Of a DNA stretch of 64,000 nt, positions 1-9,666 are shown piece by piece. Position numbers and translations under genes: made by a program. A model generated the notes under the pieces. The model ran no database searches, was not told where the DNA came from, and saw only the letters and a list, made by a program, of their open reading frames with translations. The DNA comes from Lysobacter enzymogenes (GTDB taxonomy: Bacteria > Pseudomonadota > Gammaproteobacteria > Xanthomonadales > Xanthomonadaceae), in NCBI RefSeq assembly GCF_023617245.1, contig NZ_CP067396.1, positions 4,925,001 to 4,989,000 on the forward strand, given 5' to 3'. Numbering within the stretch: position 1 is the stretch's first letter; every line of letters begins with the position of its first letter.

Positions 1-135
1 CGGGCCGCGCATTATGCAGATGCGACCCCGGTTCGGGAAGGGGGCGACGAAAGTATTTTCGGACTGGCGCGTCTTGACGCCGCCGGGGCGCTCGACGATG
101 TTTCGCCGCATCGTCCCGCGCCCAAGGAACCGGCC

Positions 136-579
136 ATGTCGAAAGCGTCCGCACTGCTGGTGTGCTGCCTGTTGGGGCTGGCGGGCTGCGCCGCCAGCGA
201 GGGCCGCAGTTGGGTCGAGGTCGGCGGCGAGCGCTTCCAGGTGGAAGTGGCCAAGACCCGCGAGGAACGCGCGCGCGGATTGATGTTCCGCGACCGGATG
301 CCGGCCGGCGACGGCATGGTGTTCGTGCACGACAGCGAAGACCTGCAGGCCTATTGGATGAAGAACACCAAGATTCCGCTGGACATCCTGTATTTCGACG
401 CGCGGCGGCGGCTGGTGTCGCAGCAACGCAACGTGCCGCCGTGTTCGGCCGGCGACCGCTGCCCGCCTTATCCGAGCGAGGCGCCGGCCAAGTACGTGCT
501 GGAGCTCAACGGCGGGCAGGCGGAGAAGTTGAAGCTGGAGACCGGGGCCGAGATGAAGTTCGGGCCGGGGATCGAGTGA
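136..579 (+). CDS. DUF192 family lipoprotein
   Basis: Predicted 147-residue envelope lipoprotein of the DUF192 family, whose biochemical role is not established. The first 18 residues form a lipoprotein signal: a short hydrophobic stretch ending LAGC, with Cys18 as the expected lipidation site. The rest matches the compact DUF192 fold, including LMFRDRMPAGDGMVF (about residues 55-69) and YWMKNTKIPLDILYFD, and the length is normal for the family. The ATG at 136 is chosen because it starts the lipoprotein signal. The gene stands alone and is followed by a REP element. Family call is secure; function is unknown. Confidence 0.88.
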   Translation: MSKASALLVCCLLGLAGCAASEGRSWVEVGGERFQVEVAKTREERARGLMFRDRMPAGDGMVFVHDSEDLQAYWMKNTKIPLDILYFDARRRLVSQQRNVPPCSAGDRCPPYPSEAPAKYVLELNGGQAEKLKLETGAEMKFGPGIE

Positions 580-623
580 GGGCGTTGCGGCGGTAGGGCG
601 CAGGCGCCGTTATCGAGGATTCG

Positions 624-650
624 TTGTCGCGACTTGCGTCGCTCCTACAA
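624..650 (-). repeat. REP element, type A (single copy)
   Basis: On the minus strand this reads GTAGGAGCGACGCAAGTCGC, a short hairpin (GCGAC / GTCGC) with a GCAA loop after a GTAG head. It is one of at least eight copies of this element in the window. Compared with other copies, its stem carries a paired change (G-C replaced by A-T) that keeps pairing. It lies between the DUF192 gene and the rubredoxin gene. Confidence 0.8.
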
Positions 651-669
651 GGGCTGCGGCGGGAGCGCC

Positions 670-861
670 TCAGACCTGCATCATCTCGAAGTCGTCCTTG
701 GTGACGCCGCAGTCGGGGCAGGTCCAGGTGTCGGGGACGTCTTCCCAGCGGGTGCCCGCGGCGATGCCCTCTTCCGGCAGGCCCAGCGCCTCGTCGTAGA
801 TGAAGCCGCAGACGACGCACATCCAGGTGCGGTAGGCGGTGGTCGCGGCGGTCTCGGACAT
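670..861 (-). CDS. Rubredoxin
   Basis: A 63-residue rubredoxin, a small cytoplasmic one-electron carrier with a single Fe bound by four cysteines. The two knuckles are visible as CVVCG (Cys15 and Cys18) and CPDCG (Cys48 and Cys51), with the aromatic and acidic residues typical of the family between them (YDEALGLPEEGI, WEDVPDTW). The start at 861 gives the usual compact length with a short N-terminal tail; an in-frame codon further upstream would add an implausible extension. It is divergent from thiE, with a 70-bp intergenic region. The electron-transfer partner cannot be told from the window. Confidence 0.95.
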   Translation of the reverse strand: MSETAATTAYRTWMCVVCGFIYDEALGLPEEGIAAGTRWEDVPDTWTCPDCGVTKDDFEMMQV

Positions 862-931
862 GGGCGGATAATGAAGGTTCTGCGGAACCCGCATTGTCAC
901 ACTCCGCCCTCCTCTACGGAAGCCGACCCGA

Positions 932-1597
932 ATGCCCCACCACTCCAGGCCCCATCCCGGTCCGTCCCAGGCCCCAGCGCGCGGCCTGTACGCGATCACG
1001 CCCGACGAGGCCGACACCGCGCGCCTGCTGGCGCGCACGGCGACGGTGCTCGACGCCGGCGCCGCCTGGTTGCAATACCGCAACAAACTCGCCGACGCCG
1101 ACTTACGCGAAGCACAGGCTCTCGCGCTGCTGCCGCTGTGCCGCGAACGCGGCGTGCCGCTGATCGTCAACGACGATTGGCGCCTGGCCGCGCGGATCGG
1201 CGCCGACGGCGCCCACCTGGGCGAGGACGACGGCGAACTGGCCGCCGCGCGCGCCGCGCTCGGGCCGGACGCGATCCTCGGCGCGTCGTGCTACGACGAC
1301 ATCGCCCCGGCTCGCGCCGCCGCCGCGCACGGCGCCAGCTATGTCGCCTTCGGCGCGTTCTTCCCCTCGCCGACCAAGCCCAACGCGCGCCGCGCCGCGC
1401 CGGAGCTGCTGCGGCAGGCCGCGGCGCTGGGCCTGCCGCGGGTGGCGATCGGCGGCATCACCCCGGACAATGCGCGCAGTCTCGTCCGCGCCGGCGCCGA
1501 CCTGCTGGCGGTGATCAGCGGCGTGTTCGACGCGCCCGATCCGGCCGCCGCCGCGCGCGCCTACCTTTCCTGCTTCGAAGATCCCATCCATGAATAA
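932..1597 (+). CDS. thiE: Thiamine-phosphate synthase ThiE
   Basis: Joins the pyrimidine and thiazole halves of thiamine to form thiamine phosphate. The 221-residue protein is a TIM barrel with family landmarks: LYAITPD near the N-terminus, QYRNK, the substrate-binding NDD, GADGAHLGEDD, GAFFPSPTKPNA and the phosphate-binding AIGGI. Its 3' end overlaps hemL by 8 bp, so the two are probably co-transcribed. thiC, which makes the pyrimidine half, is 43 kb away in this window under a TPP riboswitch; no riboswitch is seen in front of thiE. The N-terminal 15 residues are poorly conserved, so the start could be slightly later. Confidence 0.93.
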   Translation: MPHHSRPHPGPSQAPARGLYAITPDEADTARLLARTATVLDAGAAWLQYRNKLADADLREAQALALLPLCRERGVPLIVNDDWRLAARIGADGAHLGEDDGELAAARAALGPDAILGASCYDDIAPARAAAAHGASYVAFGAFFPSPTKPNARRAAPELLRQAAALGLPRVAIGGITPDNARSLVRAGADLLAVISGVFDAPDPAAAARAYLSCFEDPIHE

Positions 1598-2873
1598 CGC
1601 CCGTTCGCACGAACTGTTCACCCGCGCCTCGCAACTGCTGCCCGGCGGCGTCAATTCGCCGGTGCGCGCGTTCAAATCGGTCGGCGGCGAGCCGTTCTTC
1701 GCCCAGCGCGCCGAAGGCGCGTACCTGATCGACGTCGACGGCAACCGCTATGTCGACTACGTCGGTTCGTGGGGCCCGATGATCGCCGGCCATGCCCACC
1801 CGCAGGTGCTGGCCGCGGTCGAGCGGACCATGCGCGACGGCCTGAGCTTCGGCGTGCCCAATGCGCTGGAAGTGGCGATGGCCGAGGAGATCGTCAAGAT
1901 CGTGCCGAGCTGCGCGATGGTGCGCATGGTCAACTCCGGCACCGAGGCCACGCTGTCGGCGATCCGGGTCGCGCGCGGCGCCACCGGCCGCAACCGCATC
2001 GTCAAGTTCGAAGGCTGCTACCACGGCCACGGCGACAGCTTCCTGGTCAAGGCCGGCAGCGGCGTGATGACCCTGGGCCTGCCGAATTCGCCGGGCGTGC
2101 CGTCGGCGCTGGCCGACCTGACCCTGACCTTGCCGTACAACGACTTCGACGCCGCGACGAAACTGTTCGACGAGGTCGGCGGCGAAATCGCCGGCCTGAT
2201 CATCGAGCCGATCGTCGGCAACGCCAACTGCATCCTGCCGCGCGACGGCTACCTGCAGCACCTGCGCGCGCTGTGCACGCAGCACGGCGCGCTGCTGATC
2301 TTCGACGAAGTGATGACCGGTTTCCGCGTCGCGCTCGGCGGCGCGCAGCAGTTGTACGGGATCGAGCCGGACCTGAGCACCTTCGGCAAGATCATCGGCG
2401 GCGGCATGCCGGTGGGCGCTTACGGCGGCCGTCGCGAGCTGATGAGCCAGGTCGCGCCGGCCGGGCCGATCTATCAGGCCGGTACGCTCAGCGGCAATCC
2501 GGTGGCCATGGCGGCGGGGCTGGCGACGCTGGAACTGATCCAGGCGCCGGGCTTCCACGCCGAACTGGAACGCCGCACCCACACCCTGTGCGACGGGCTG
2601 GAAGCGGCCGCGCGCGAGGCCGGCGTGGCCTTCCACACCACCCGCGCGCCGGGCATGTTCGGCCTGTATTTCCGCGAGGGGCCGGTGGAAACCTTCGACG
2701 ACGCCAAGGCCTCGGACACTGCCAAGTTCAACCGTTTCTTCCACGCCATGCTCGAGCGCGGCGTGTACCTGGCGCCGTCGGCGTTCGAGGCCGGGTTCGT
2801 GTCCAGCGCGCACGGCGAAGCGGAAATCGCCCAGACCCTGGAAGCGGCGCGCGCGGCGTTCGCGGCGCTGTAA
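1590..2873 (+). CDS. hemL: Glutamate-1-semialdehyde 2,1-aminomutase HemL
   Basis: PLP enzyme converting glutamate-1-semialdehyde to 5-aminolevulinate, the C5-route entry to haem. The 427-residue length is standard. Landmarks are SPVRAFKSVGGEP near the start, VNSGTEATLSAIRVAR (cofactor phosphate region), FDEVMTGFRV, and the PLP lysine in STFGKIIGGGMPVGAYGG near residue 266. It overlaps thiE by 8 bp and ends just before a strong terminator-like hairpin, so thiE-hemL looks like a two-gene transcription unit. Confidence 0.96.
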   Translation: MNNARSHELFTRASQLLPGGVNSPVRAFKSVGGEPFFAQRAEGAYLIDVDGNRYVDYVGSWGPMIAGHAHPQVLAAVERTMRDGLSFGVPNALEVAMAEEIVKIVPSCAMVRMVNSGTEATLSAIRVARGATGRNRIVKFEGCYHGHGDSFLVKAGSGVMTLGLPNSPGVPSALADLTLTLPYNDFDAATKLFDEVGGEIAGLIIEPIVGNANCILPRDGYLQHLRALCTQHGALLIFDEVMTGFRVALGGAQQLYGIEPDLSTFGKIIGGGMPVGAYGGRRELMSQVAPAGPIYQAGTLSGNPVAMAAGLATLELIQAPGFHAELERRTHTLCDGLEAAAREAGVAFHTTRAPGMFGLYFREGPVETFDDAKASDTAKFNRFFHAMLERGVYLAPSAFEAGFVSSAHGEAEIAQTLEAARAAFAAL

Positions 2874-2904
2874 CACCCGCGGCGTCGCCGCTTGCGCGCA
2901 AACG

Positions 2905-2934
2905 AAAGGGCCGGCGAATCGCCGGCCCTTTTTG
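2905..2934. terminator. Bidirectional rho-independent terminator
   Basis: Perfect GC-rich stem AAAGGGCCGGCG / CGCCGGCCCTTT around a short AT loop, followed by a T run on the plus strand and preceded by an A run. It sits between the convergent hemL and TonB-receptor genes and can serve both. Confidence 0.88.
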
Positions 2935-2960
2935 TATCCGCACCGGCATCGCCGGCGCGC

Positions 2961-5063
2961 TCAGAACGTGAAGGTCGCGCTCAGCCCGATGTTGCGGCGC
3001 GCGCCGAACCAGCAGTCGCCGCGGCCCATGCAGATGCTGAAATAGCGCTTGTCGGTCAGGTTGTTGACGTTGAGCGCCCAGCGCCACGCGCCGGTTTCGT
3101 ACGACACCATCGCATCGGCCAGGGTCACCGCCGGCGTGGTCGGCGCCGGCGGGCTGTCGAAGGCGCTCATGTAGCGCAGGCCCAAACCGGCAGCGAAACC
3201 GTCGTAGCCGCCGAGGCTGAAGCGCTGCTTGCCCCACACCGCGGCCTGGTGGCGCGGGGTGGCTTCGAGCTGCTTGTCGTTGTCGAGGTAGTTGTAGTGC
3301 GCGGTGATGTCGAACGAGGACGTCACCTTGCCGGTGACTTCCAGTTCGAGCCCGCTGACCTTGGTCTTGCCGGCCTGAATGTTGACGTTCGGATTGCTCG
3401 GGTCCGCGACCAGCCGGTTTTCCTCGCGCAGTTCGTAGGTCGCCGCGGTGAAGCTCAGATCGCGCCCGGTCGGCTCGAACTTGACGCCGGCCTCGACCTG
3501 CTCGCCCTTCTTCGGCCGGTAGCGCGCGCCGGTGAGGGCGTTGGTGCCGGCCAGCGGGGTGAAGGATTCGCTGTAGCTCACGTACGGCGACCAGCCGGCC
3601 CAGTCGTGGAACATCACCCCGAGGCGCTTGGTGGTGGCGCTGGACTTCTCGTCGGCGGCGCCTTCCAGACCGTTGGTGACGCGGTCGTGGCGCAGGCCGG
3701 CGACCACGATCCAGTGCTCGCCGAGCTTCATCTGGTCCTGTAGGTACGCACCGACCTGGCGCTGGCTGGTCTTGACCGGCGTAGGCATCGGCGGCCGCGT
3801 GTACGGTACGTAGACCGGGTTGAAGATGTCGATCGGCGGCACCGTGTCGAACATCTGCGCTTCGTCCTGCTTGAAGCGCACCGCGTCCAGCCCGGCCACC
3901 ATCTGATGCTCGATCGCTCCGGTCTTGAACAGGCCCTCGACGTGCTGGTCGATGTTCTGCATGCGCACGTTGGTCTTGGCGAACCAGCCCTCGCGCGGCA
4001 GCAGGCGCTGCTGCGGATCGATGAAGGGATCGGTGGGATTCGCGTACGGATTGCCGTAGGCGCTGACGTAGTCGACCTTGTTGCGCGCGGCGCGGAACGA
4101 CTGGCGCACGATCCAGTTTTCGTTGAAGCGGTGTTCGAACAGCCAGCCGGCGGTGGTGCGGTCGGTGTCGTAGTGATCGCCGGGGTTGCCTATGTAGCGG
4201 CTGGCCGGGATGCGCCCGTTCGGGTTCGGCGCCTGCAGGCCGCTCCAGCCGAAGAACTGCGAGGTCGAGCCGGTGCGATCTTGTTGCCAGCGCAGTTGCA
4301 GGGTCAGCGAGGTGTTCTCGCTCGGCTTCCAGGTCAGCGAGGGGGCGAACAGGCGGCGGTTGTCGTCGACCTGGTCGACCTGGGTCTCGCTGTCGCGGTA
4401 CACGCCGATCAGGCGGTACATCCAGGTGCCGTCGTCGGTCAGCGCGCCGGTGAAATCGGCGTTGGCCTGACGCCGCTCGAAGCTGCCGAGCTGCACGCCG
4501 ACTTCGCGCCGGGTCTGCGCCTGCGGGCGCTTGCTGACCAGGTTGACGACGCCGGCGGTGCTGCCCTGCCCGAACAGCATCGAGGCCGGGCCGCGCAGCA
4601 CTTCGATGCGCTCGAGCATGTAGGGATCGGTGCGCGCCGAGCTGGTGTAGTAGTTGAACGAGCTGCGCAGGCCGTCGAGGTATTCGTCGGGCGAACTGCC
4701 GCGGATCAGGGTCCAGTCGCCGCGCGAATCCAGGCCGTAGGCTTCCGAACGCACGCCGGCGGCGTAGTTCAGCGCGTCCTGCACGTTGGTCGCGCCCTGG
4801 TCGGTCATGCGCTCGCGGGTGATCACGGTGATCGACTGCGGGGTCTCGCCGGTCGGCGTTTCGGTCTTGGTCGCGGTGGCGGCGGTGGCGGCCTTGTAGC
4901 CGTCGCCGGCGCTCTGCACGACGACATGGTCGAGGGTGGTGGCCTTGTCGCGTGCGGCCTCGGCCGCGGCGGCGTCGGCTTCGTCCGCGGCGGCGGCCGG
5001 CAGGCTCAGGGAAAAGGCGATGGCCAGGGTCAGGGGCGCCAGGGAGAGGCGGCGGCGGGACAT
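2961..5063 (-). CDS. TonB-dependent siderophore receptor
   Basis: A 700-residue outer-membrane receptor expected to import a ferric siderophore with energy from TonB. The start at 5063 gives a clean signal peptide (MSRRRLSLAPLTLAIAFSLS then Ala-rich cleavage region). The plug carries PQSITVITRERMTDQGATNV and the LRGPASMLFGQGSTAGVVN segment typical of FhuE/FpvA-like receptors. The barrel ends in an aromatic C-terminal residue (SATFTF), and a Cys pair near the last loop (CMGRGDCWFG) is common in hydroxamate-type receptors. A Fur-box-like palindrome lies about 30 bp upstream. No siderophore biosynthesis genes are adjacent, so this may be a receptor for a xenosiderophore. Ligand is not predictable. 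Confidence 0.93.
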   Translation of the reverse strand: MSRRRLSLAPLTLAIAFSLSLPAAAADEADAAAAEAARDKATTLDHVVVQSAGDGYKAATAATATKTETPTGETPQSITVITRERMTDQGATNVQDALNYAAGVRSEAYGLDSRGDWTLIRGSSPDEYLDGLRSSFNYYTSSARTDPYMLERIEVLRGPASMLFGQGSTAGVVNLVSKRPQAQTRREVGVQLGSFERRQANADFTGALTDDGTWMYRLIGVYRDSETQVDQVDDNRRLFAPSLTWKPSENTSLTLQLRWQQDRTGSTSQFFGWSGLQAPNPNGRIPASRYIGNPGDHYDTDRTTAGWLFEHRFNENWIVRQSFRAARNKVDYVSAYGNPYANPTDPFIDPQQRLLPREGWFAKTNVRMQNIDQHVEGLFKTGAIEHQMVAGLDAVRFKQDEAQMFDTVPPIDIFNPVYVPYTRPPMPTPVKTSQRQVGAYLQDQMKLGEHWIVVAGLRHDRVTNGLEGAADEKSSATTKRLGVMFHDWAGWSPYVSYSESFTPLAGTNALTGARYRPKKGEQVEAGVKFEPTGRDLSFTAATYELREENRLVADPSNPNVNIQAGKTKVSGLELEVTGKVTSSFDITAHYNYLDNDKQLEATPRHQAAVWGKQRFSLGGYDGFAAGLGLRYMSAFDSPPAPTTPAVTLADAMVSYETGAWRWALNVNNLTDKRYFSICMGRGDCWFGARRNIGLSATFTF

Positions 5064-5090
5064 GAGGGGAGGCTCCGGAAGGCTACGGCA

Positions 5091-5109
5091 AACGAGAATT
5101 ATTATCGTT
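5091..5109 (-). promoter_or_regulatory. Fur-box-like operator
   Basis: The 15-mer CGATAATAATTCTCG on the minus strand matches the 7-1-7 Fur consensus (TGATAATNATTATCA) at 12 of 15 positions. It lies 30-45 bp upstream of the siderophore-receptor start, in an AT-rich patch within otherwise GC-rich DNA. Iron-dependent repression is inferred. Confidence 0.72.
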
Positions 5110-5180
5110 TGATTCGTGCCCGGGGGTAAAGAGCGGGATTTCCACGGGTTTCGGGCGCGATGCCGTGGCCGCAGCACCCT

Positions 5181-5311
5181 GCAGGCACGAGCCGCGACCG
5201 CGGAGTATCCGTTCACGGCGTACGTCCGAACGCGCGTGGCAGGCGTACCGGCTGCGGGCGGCGTTCGTCGTGGTTGCGTTGGCGCGGTCGCGGCTTGCGC
5301 CGCTGCTACAG
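5181..5311. repeat. REP type A pair (divergent copies)
   Basis: A degenerate plus-strand copy (GCACGAGCCGCGACC, near 5185-5203) and a good minus-strand copy (5281-5311, reading GTAGCAGCGGCGCAAGCCGC) are separated by about 80 bp between the TonB receptor and the HIT gene. The TAG in the GTAG head of the second copy is the stop codon of the HIT gene. Confidence 0.75.
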
Positions 5312-5752
5312 GGAGGCTTCGGGCAGACGCGCGGCGAGACGCGCGGCGAGCTCGTCGAGAACTGGGCGCGGGCCGGGCGCTGGGATGCCCTTGGGGTACA
5401 CGCGCATCAGCCCGTCGCCGACCCGGCGCGGCTGCACATGCAAATGCACGTGCGGGACTTCCTGGCCGCCGGCCTCGCCGTTGGATTGCCACAGATTGAG
5501 GCCCGGCGGCCCGAATTCGGCGGCGAGCGCGCGCGCCACCCGCACCGCCAGCGCCATCATCCGGCCGGCGGTGGCTTCGTCGAGTTCGTACAGGGTTTCC
5601 ACGTGCCGGTTCGGCACGATCAGCACGTGGCCTGGAACGGCTTGGCGCAAATCGATGAAGGCAGCCAGATGCTCGTCGCGATGGACGAAGCTCGCCGGGG
5701 CGCGCCCGGCGAGCAGTTCGCAGAACACGCAGCGCATCGCCGCCGCACCCAT
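5306..5752 (-). CDS. HIT family protein
   Basis: A 148-residue histidine-triad protein, a family of nucleotide hydrolases and transferases acting on phosphoramidates or dinucleoside polyphosphates. The catalytic triad is HVHLHVQPR near residue 105. Upstream are CVFCELLAG (possible zinc pair), FIDLRQAVPGHVLIVPNRH and NLWQSNGEAGGQEV, all typical. The start at 5752 (MGAAAMRCVFC) lies 4 bp after the argD stop; MRCVFC five codons later is an alternative. The stop codon lies inside a REP element. The substrate is unknown. Confidence 0.92.
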   Translation of the reverse strand: MGAAAMRCVFCELLAGRAPASFVHRDEHLAAFIDLRQAVPGHVLIVPNRHVETLYELDEATAGRMMALAVRVARALAAEFGPPGLNLWQSNGEAGGQEVPHVHLHVQPRRVGDGLMRVYPKGIPAPGPRPVLDELAARLAARLPEASL

Positions 5753-5756
5753 GGGC

Positions 5757-6977
<1,221 letters not shown>

Positions 6978-7112
6978 GGGCGGCGGGGCATGCGGAGGGG
7001 AAGAGAACCGCCATTGTCGCAGGTCGCCACGGCGGGTGCAGGCCCGCCGGCGGCATCACGCCGCGCTGCGCGGCAGCGGGCACAATGGCCGGCCTGCGAG
7101 GAGAGGACAGGC

Positions 7113-7985
7113 ATGCGACTTCTGCTGGACCCGCAACTCAATCCGGCCGCCGAATCGGGCTGGCGGCGGCGCTGGTTCGACATCATCCACCGCCACGACA
7201 CCCCGCCGTCGCGCAATTTCGACCTGCTGCTGATCGCGCTGATCCTGGCCAGCGTGCTGGTGATCATGGGCGACAGCGTGCCGCGCTTCCACGCGCGCTG
7301 GTCGTCGTGGCTGTACGGGCTGGAGTGGATCTTCACCGTGCTGTTCACCATCGAATACGGCCTGCGCCTGGCGGTGGTGCGCCGGCCGTGGCGCTATGCG
7401 TTGAGCAGTTGGGGCCTGATCGACCTGCTGTCGATCCTGCCGACCTACCTGTCGCTGCTGATCCCGGGCAGCCAGAGCCTGCTGGTGGTGCGGGTGCTGC
7501 GCATGCTGCGGCTGTTCCGCATCCTCAAGCTGACCCAGTACGTCGAGGAAGGCGGCATGCTGGTCGGCGCGCTGTGGCGCAGCCGGCGCAAGATCTTCGT
7601 GTTCATCAGCGCGGTGCTGACCGTGGTGGTGATCTTCGGCGCGCTGATGTACGTGGTCGAAGGGCCGGAACACGGCTTCACCAGCATTCCCACCGGCATG
7701 TACTGGGCGATCGTGACCATGGCCACGGTCGGCTTCGGCGACATCGCGCCGGGCACGCCGCTGGGACGCTTCATCGCCTCGGTGCTGATCCTGATCGGCT
7801 ACAGCGTGATCGCGGTCCCGACCGGCATCTACACCGCCGAACTGGCCAGCAGCCTGCGCGAAGCCAGCCACGAACGCGGCCACCTCGACCGCCGCGGCTG
7901 CCCGCAGTGCGGCCTGGAAGGGCACGACCCGGAAGCGCTGTTCTGCCGCAATTGCGGGCATCATCTGCCCACGCCCATGGGCTAG
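7113..7985 (+). CDS. Voltage-gated-type potassium channel with C-terminal zinc ribbon
   Basis: A 290-residue inner-membrane ion transporter of the six-TM Kv type. Helices S1-S4 span about residues 35-160. The S4 region has regularly spaced arginines (RVLRMLRLFRILKL). The pore helix and selectivity filter read MATVGFGD near residues 202-209, the K+-selective signature. After S6 a cytoplasmic tail ends in a two-knuckle zinc ribbon (CPQCG at about 263 and CRNCG at about 279). Similar channel-plus-ribbon proteins occur in other proteobacteria, so this is unusual but not unique. The start at 7113 follows GGAGAGGA as ribosome binding site. Physiological role is unknown. Confidence 0.92.
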   Translation: MRLLLDPQLNPAAESGWRRRWFDIIHRHDTPPSRNFDLLLIALILASVLVIMGDSVPRFHARWSSWLYGLEWIFTVLFTIEYGLRLAVVRRPWRYALSSWGLIDLLSILPTYLSLLIPGSQSLLVVRVLRMLRLFRILKLTQYVEEGGMLVGALWRSRRKIFVFISAVLTVVVIFGALMYVVEGPEHGFTSIPTGMYWAIVTMATVGFGDIAPGTPLGRFIASVLILIGYSVIAVPTGIYTAELASSLREASHERGHLDRRGCPQCGLEGHDPEALFCRNCGHHLPTPMG

Positions 7986-8034
7986 CCGCGCGCGGCGGCC
8001 CGGGCCGACACCGTCCACGCCGAGGGGAAACGCC

Positions 8035-9666
8035 ATGCGCCGTCGCCGTACCGCTGTGCCGTCGTCCGCCACACCGCTGTCCGCGAGCCTGCCGTACGCG
8101 AGTCTGCTGTCCGCGAGCCTGTTGTCCGCCGCGCTGCTGTGCGCCCTGCCCGCCCGGGCCGCGCCGCCGAAGATCGCCATCGCCGAGACCGCCGCGTTCG
8201 ACGCGGCCTCGGTCGCGCCGTTCGCCGGCGATTACGCCGATGTCTACGCCTACCTGGGCAAGCAGCGCGAGCACAACCTCGCCCAGCTGCAGCGCTGGGT
8301 GCGCCAGCCTTCGATCAGCGCGCAGAACAAGGGCATCGCGCAGATGGCCGAGCTGCTGCGCGCGGACCTGCAGCAGTTGGGCTTTCGCGACACCGCGCTG
8401 GTGCCGACCTCGGGCCATCCGGGCGTGTACGGTTATCTCGACGCCGGCGCCGAACACACGCTGGTGGTCTACATGATGTACGACGTGCAGCCGATCGAGC
8501 CGACCGGCTGGAAGGTCGACGCGTTCGCCGGTTCGCTGGTCGACGAGCCGGGCCTGGGCAAGGTGCTGATGGCGCGCGGCGCGACCAACCAGAAAGGCCC
8601 GCAACGCGCCTTCCTCAACGCGCTGGAGGCGGTGATCAAGACCCGCGGCAAGCCACCGGTGAACCTGATCGTGCTGGCCGAAGGCGAGGAGGAACTGGGC
8701 TCGCCGCACTATCCCGAAGTGGTAGCCAAGTACGCCGACACCCTGCGCAAGGCCGACGGCGTGTTCTTCCCGATGAACACCCAGGGCCGCGACGGCGAGG
8801 CCTCGATGTTCCTCGGAGTCAAGGGCATCGTCTACATGGAGCTGGAAGCCAAGGGCAACGCCGGCAGCGGCGGCCCACAGCGCTCGGAAGTGCACGGCTC
8901 GCTCGCGGCCAAGCTCGACTCGCCGAGCTGGCGGCTGGTGCAGGCGTTGGCGACGCTGACCGGGCCCGACGGCGAGATCGCCGTGCCCGGCTACCGCGAC
9001 GCGATCCGCGCGCCCAACCGCGAAGAACAGCAGTTGTTCAACGGCATCGTGCGCGGACGCGAGGCCGATGCCGCCAAGCAGCTCGAATCGCTGGGCGCGG
9101 CGCGCTGGAAGAACGGCCGCGACTACCGCGACGCGACCGCGGCGGAACTGTTCGACACCACGCTCAATATCGACGGTCTGGTCGCCGGTTACACCGGCGA
9201 AGGGGTCAAGACCATCCTGCCGCACCGCGCGGTGGCCAAGGTCGATTCGCGGCTGGTGCCCGACCAGACCCCGGACCAGGCGCTGGCGCTGATCCGCAAG
9301 CGGCTCGACGACAAGGGTTTCCAGGATGTCGAGATCCGCAAGCTGTCGGGCTATCCGCCGGCGCAGACCTCGGTGACCGCGCCGCTGACCCAGGCCGCGC
9401 TGAGCGTCTACCGCAAGTACGGCCAGACCCCGCCGGTGGCGCCGCGCATCGGCGGCAGCGCGCCGTACTACGTGTTCACCCAGACCCTGGGCCTGCCGAT
9501 GATTTCCGGCGGCCTCGGCCACGGCAGCGGCGCGCACGCGCCGAACGAATACATGGTGGTGGAGCCGGCCGCGGGCTCGAAGGTCGCCAGCCTGGAACAG
9601 GTGGAACGGTTCTACGTGGACCTGCTGTATTCGCTGTCGGATGCGTTGAAGCGGCCGAAGCCGTAA
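8035..9666 (+). CDS. Secreted M20-family hydrolase-like protein with altered metal ligands
   Basis: A 543-residue exported protein of the M20/M25/M40 peptidase fold. A signal peptide covers about residues 1-43 and its hydrophobic part is made of a 5-residue repeat (LSAS/LPYAS/LLSAS). The catalytic-domain motifs are recognisable but altered: the usual GHxD is MMYDVQP (His to Met, about residue 147), the usual GRGxxDxKG is ARGATNQKG (Asp to Asn, about 184), and the usual Asp after the EGEEELGS motif is in MNTQ. The catalytic Glu pair (EGEEE, about 215) and last His (GAHAPNE, about 500) remain. It may be an M20 subfamily with different chemistry or metal use. Substrate unknown. Confidence 0.85.
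   Translation: MRRRRTAVPSSATPLSASLPYASLLSASLLSAALLCALPARAAPPKIAIAETAAFDAASVAPFAGDYADVYAYLGKQREHNLAQLQRWVRQPSISAQNKGIAQMAELLRADLQQLGFRDTALVPTSGHPGVYGYLDAGAEHTLVVYMMYDVQPIEPTGWKVDAFAGSLVDEPGLGKVLMARGATNQKGPQRAFLNALEAVIKTRGKPPVNLIVLAEGEEELGSPHYPEVVAKYADTLRKADGVFFPMNTQGRDGEASMFLGVKGIVYMELEAKGNAGSGGPQRSEVHGSLAAKLDSPSWRLVQALATLTGPDGEIAVPGYRDAIRAPNREEQQLFNGIVRGREADAAKQLESLGAARWKNGRDYRDATAAELFDTTLNIDGLVAGYTGEGVKTILPHRAVAKVDSRLVPDQTPDQALALIRKRLDDKGFQDVEIRKLSGYPPAQTSVTAPLTQAALSVYRKYGQTPPVAPRIGGSAPYYVFTQTLGLPMISGGLGHGSGAHAPNEYMVVEPAAGSKVASLEQVERFYVDLLYSLSDALKRPKP
8074..8133 (+). repeat. 15-bp tandem repeat in the signal peptide of the M20-like gene
   Basis: Four 15-bp units encode PLSAS, LPYAS, LLSAS and LLSAA. 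The units share a core around CTGTCCGCGAGC. The array keeps the reading frame and forms most of the hydrophobic core of the signal peptide. Comparable 15-bp arrays occur at 12604-12663 and 49538-49612. Confidence 0.75.
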
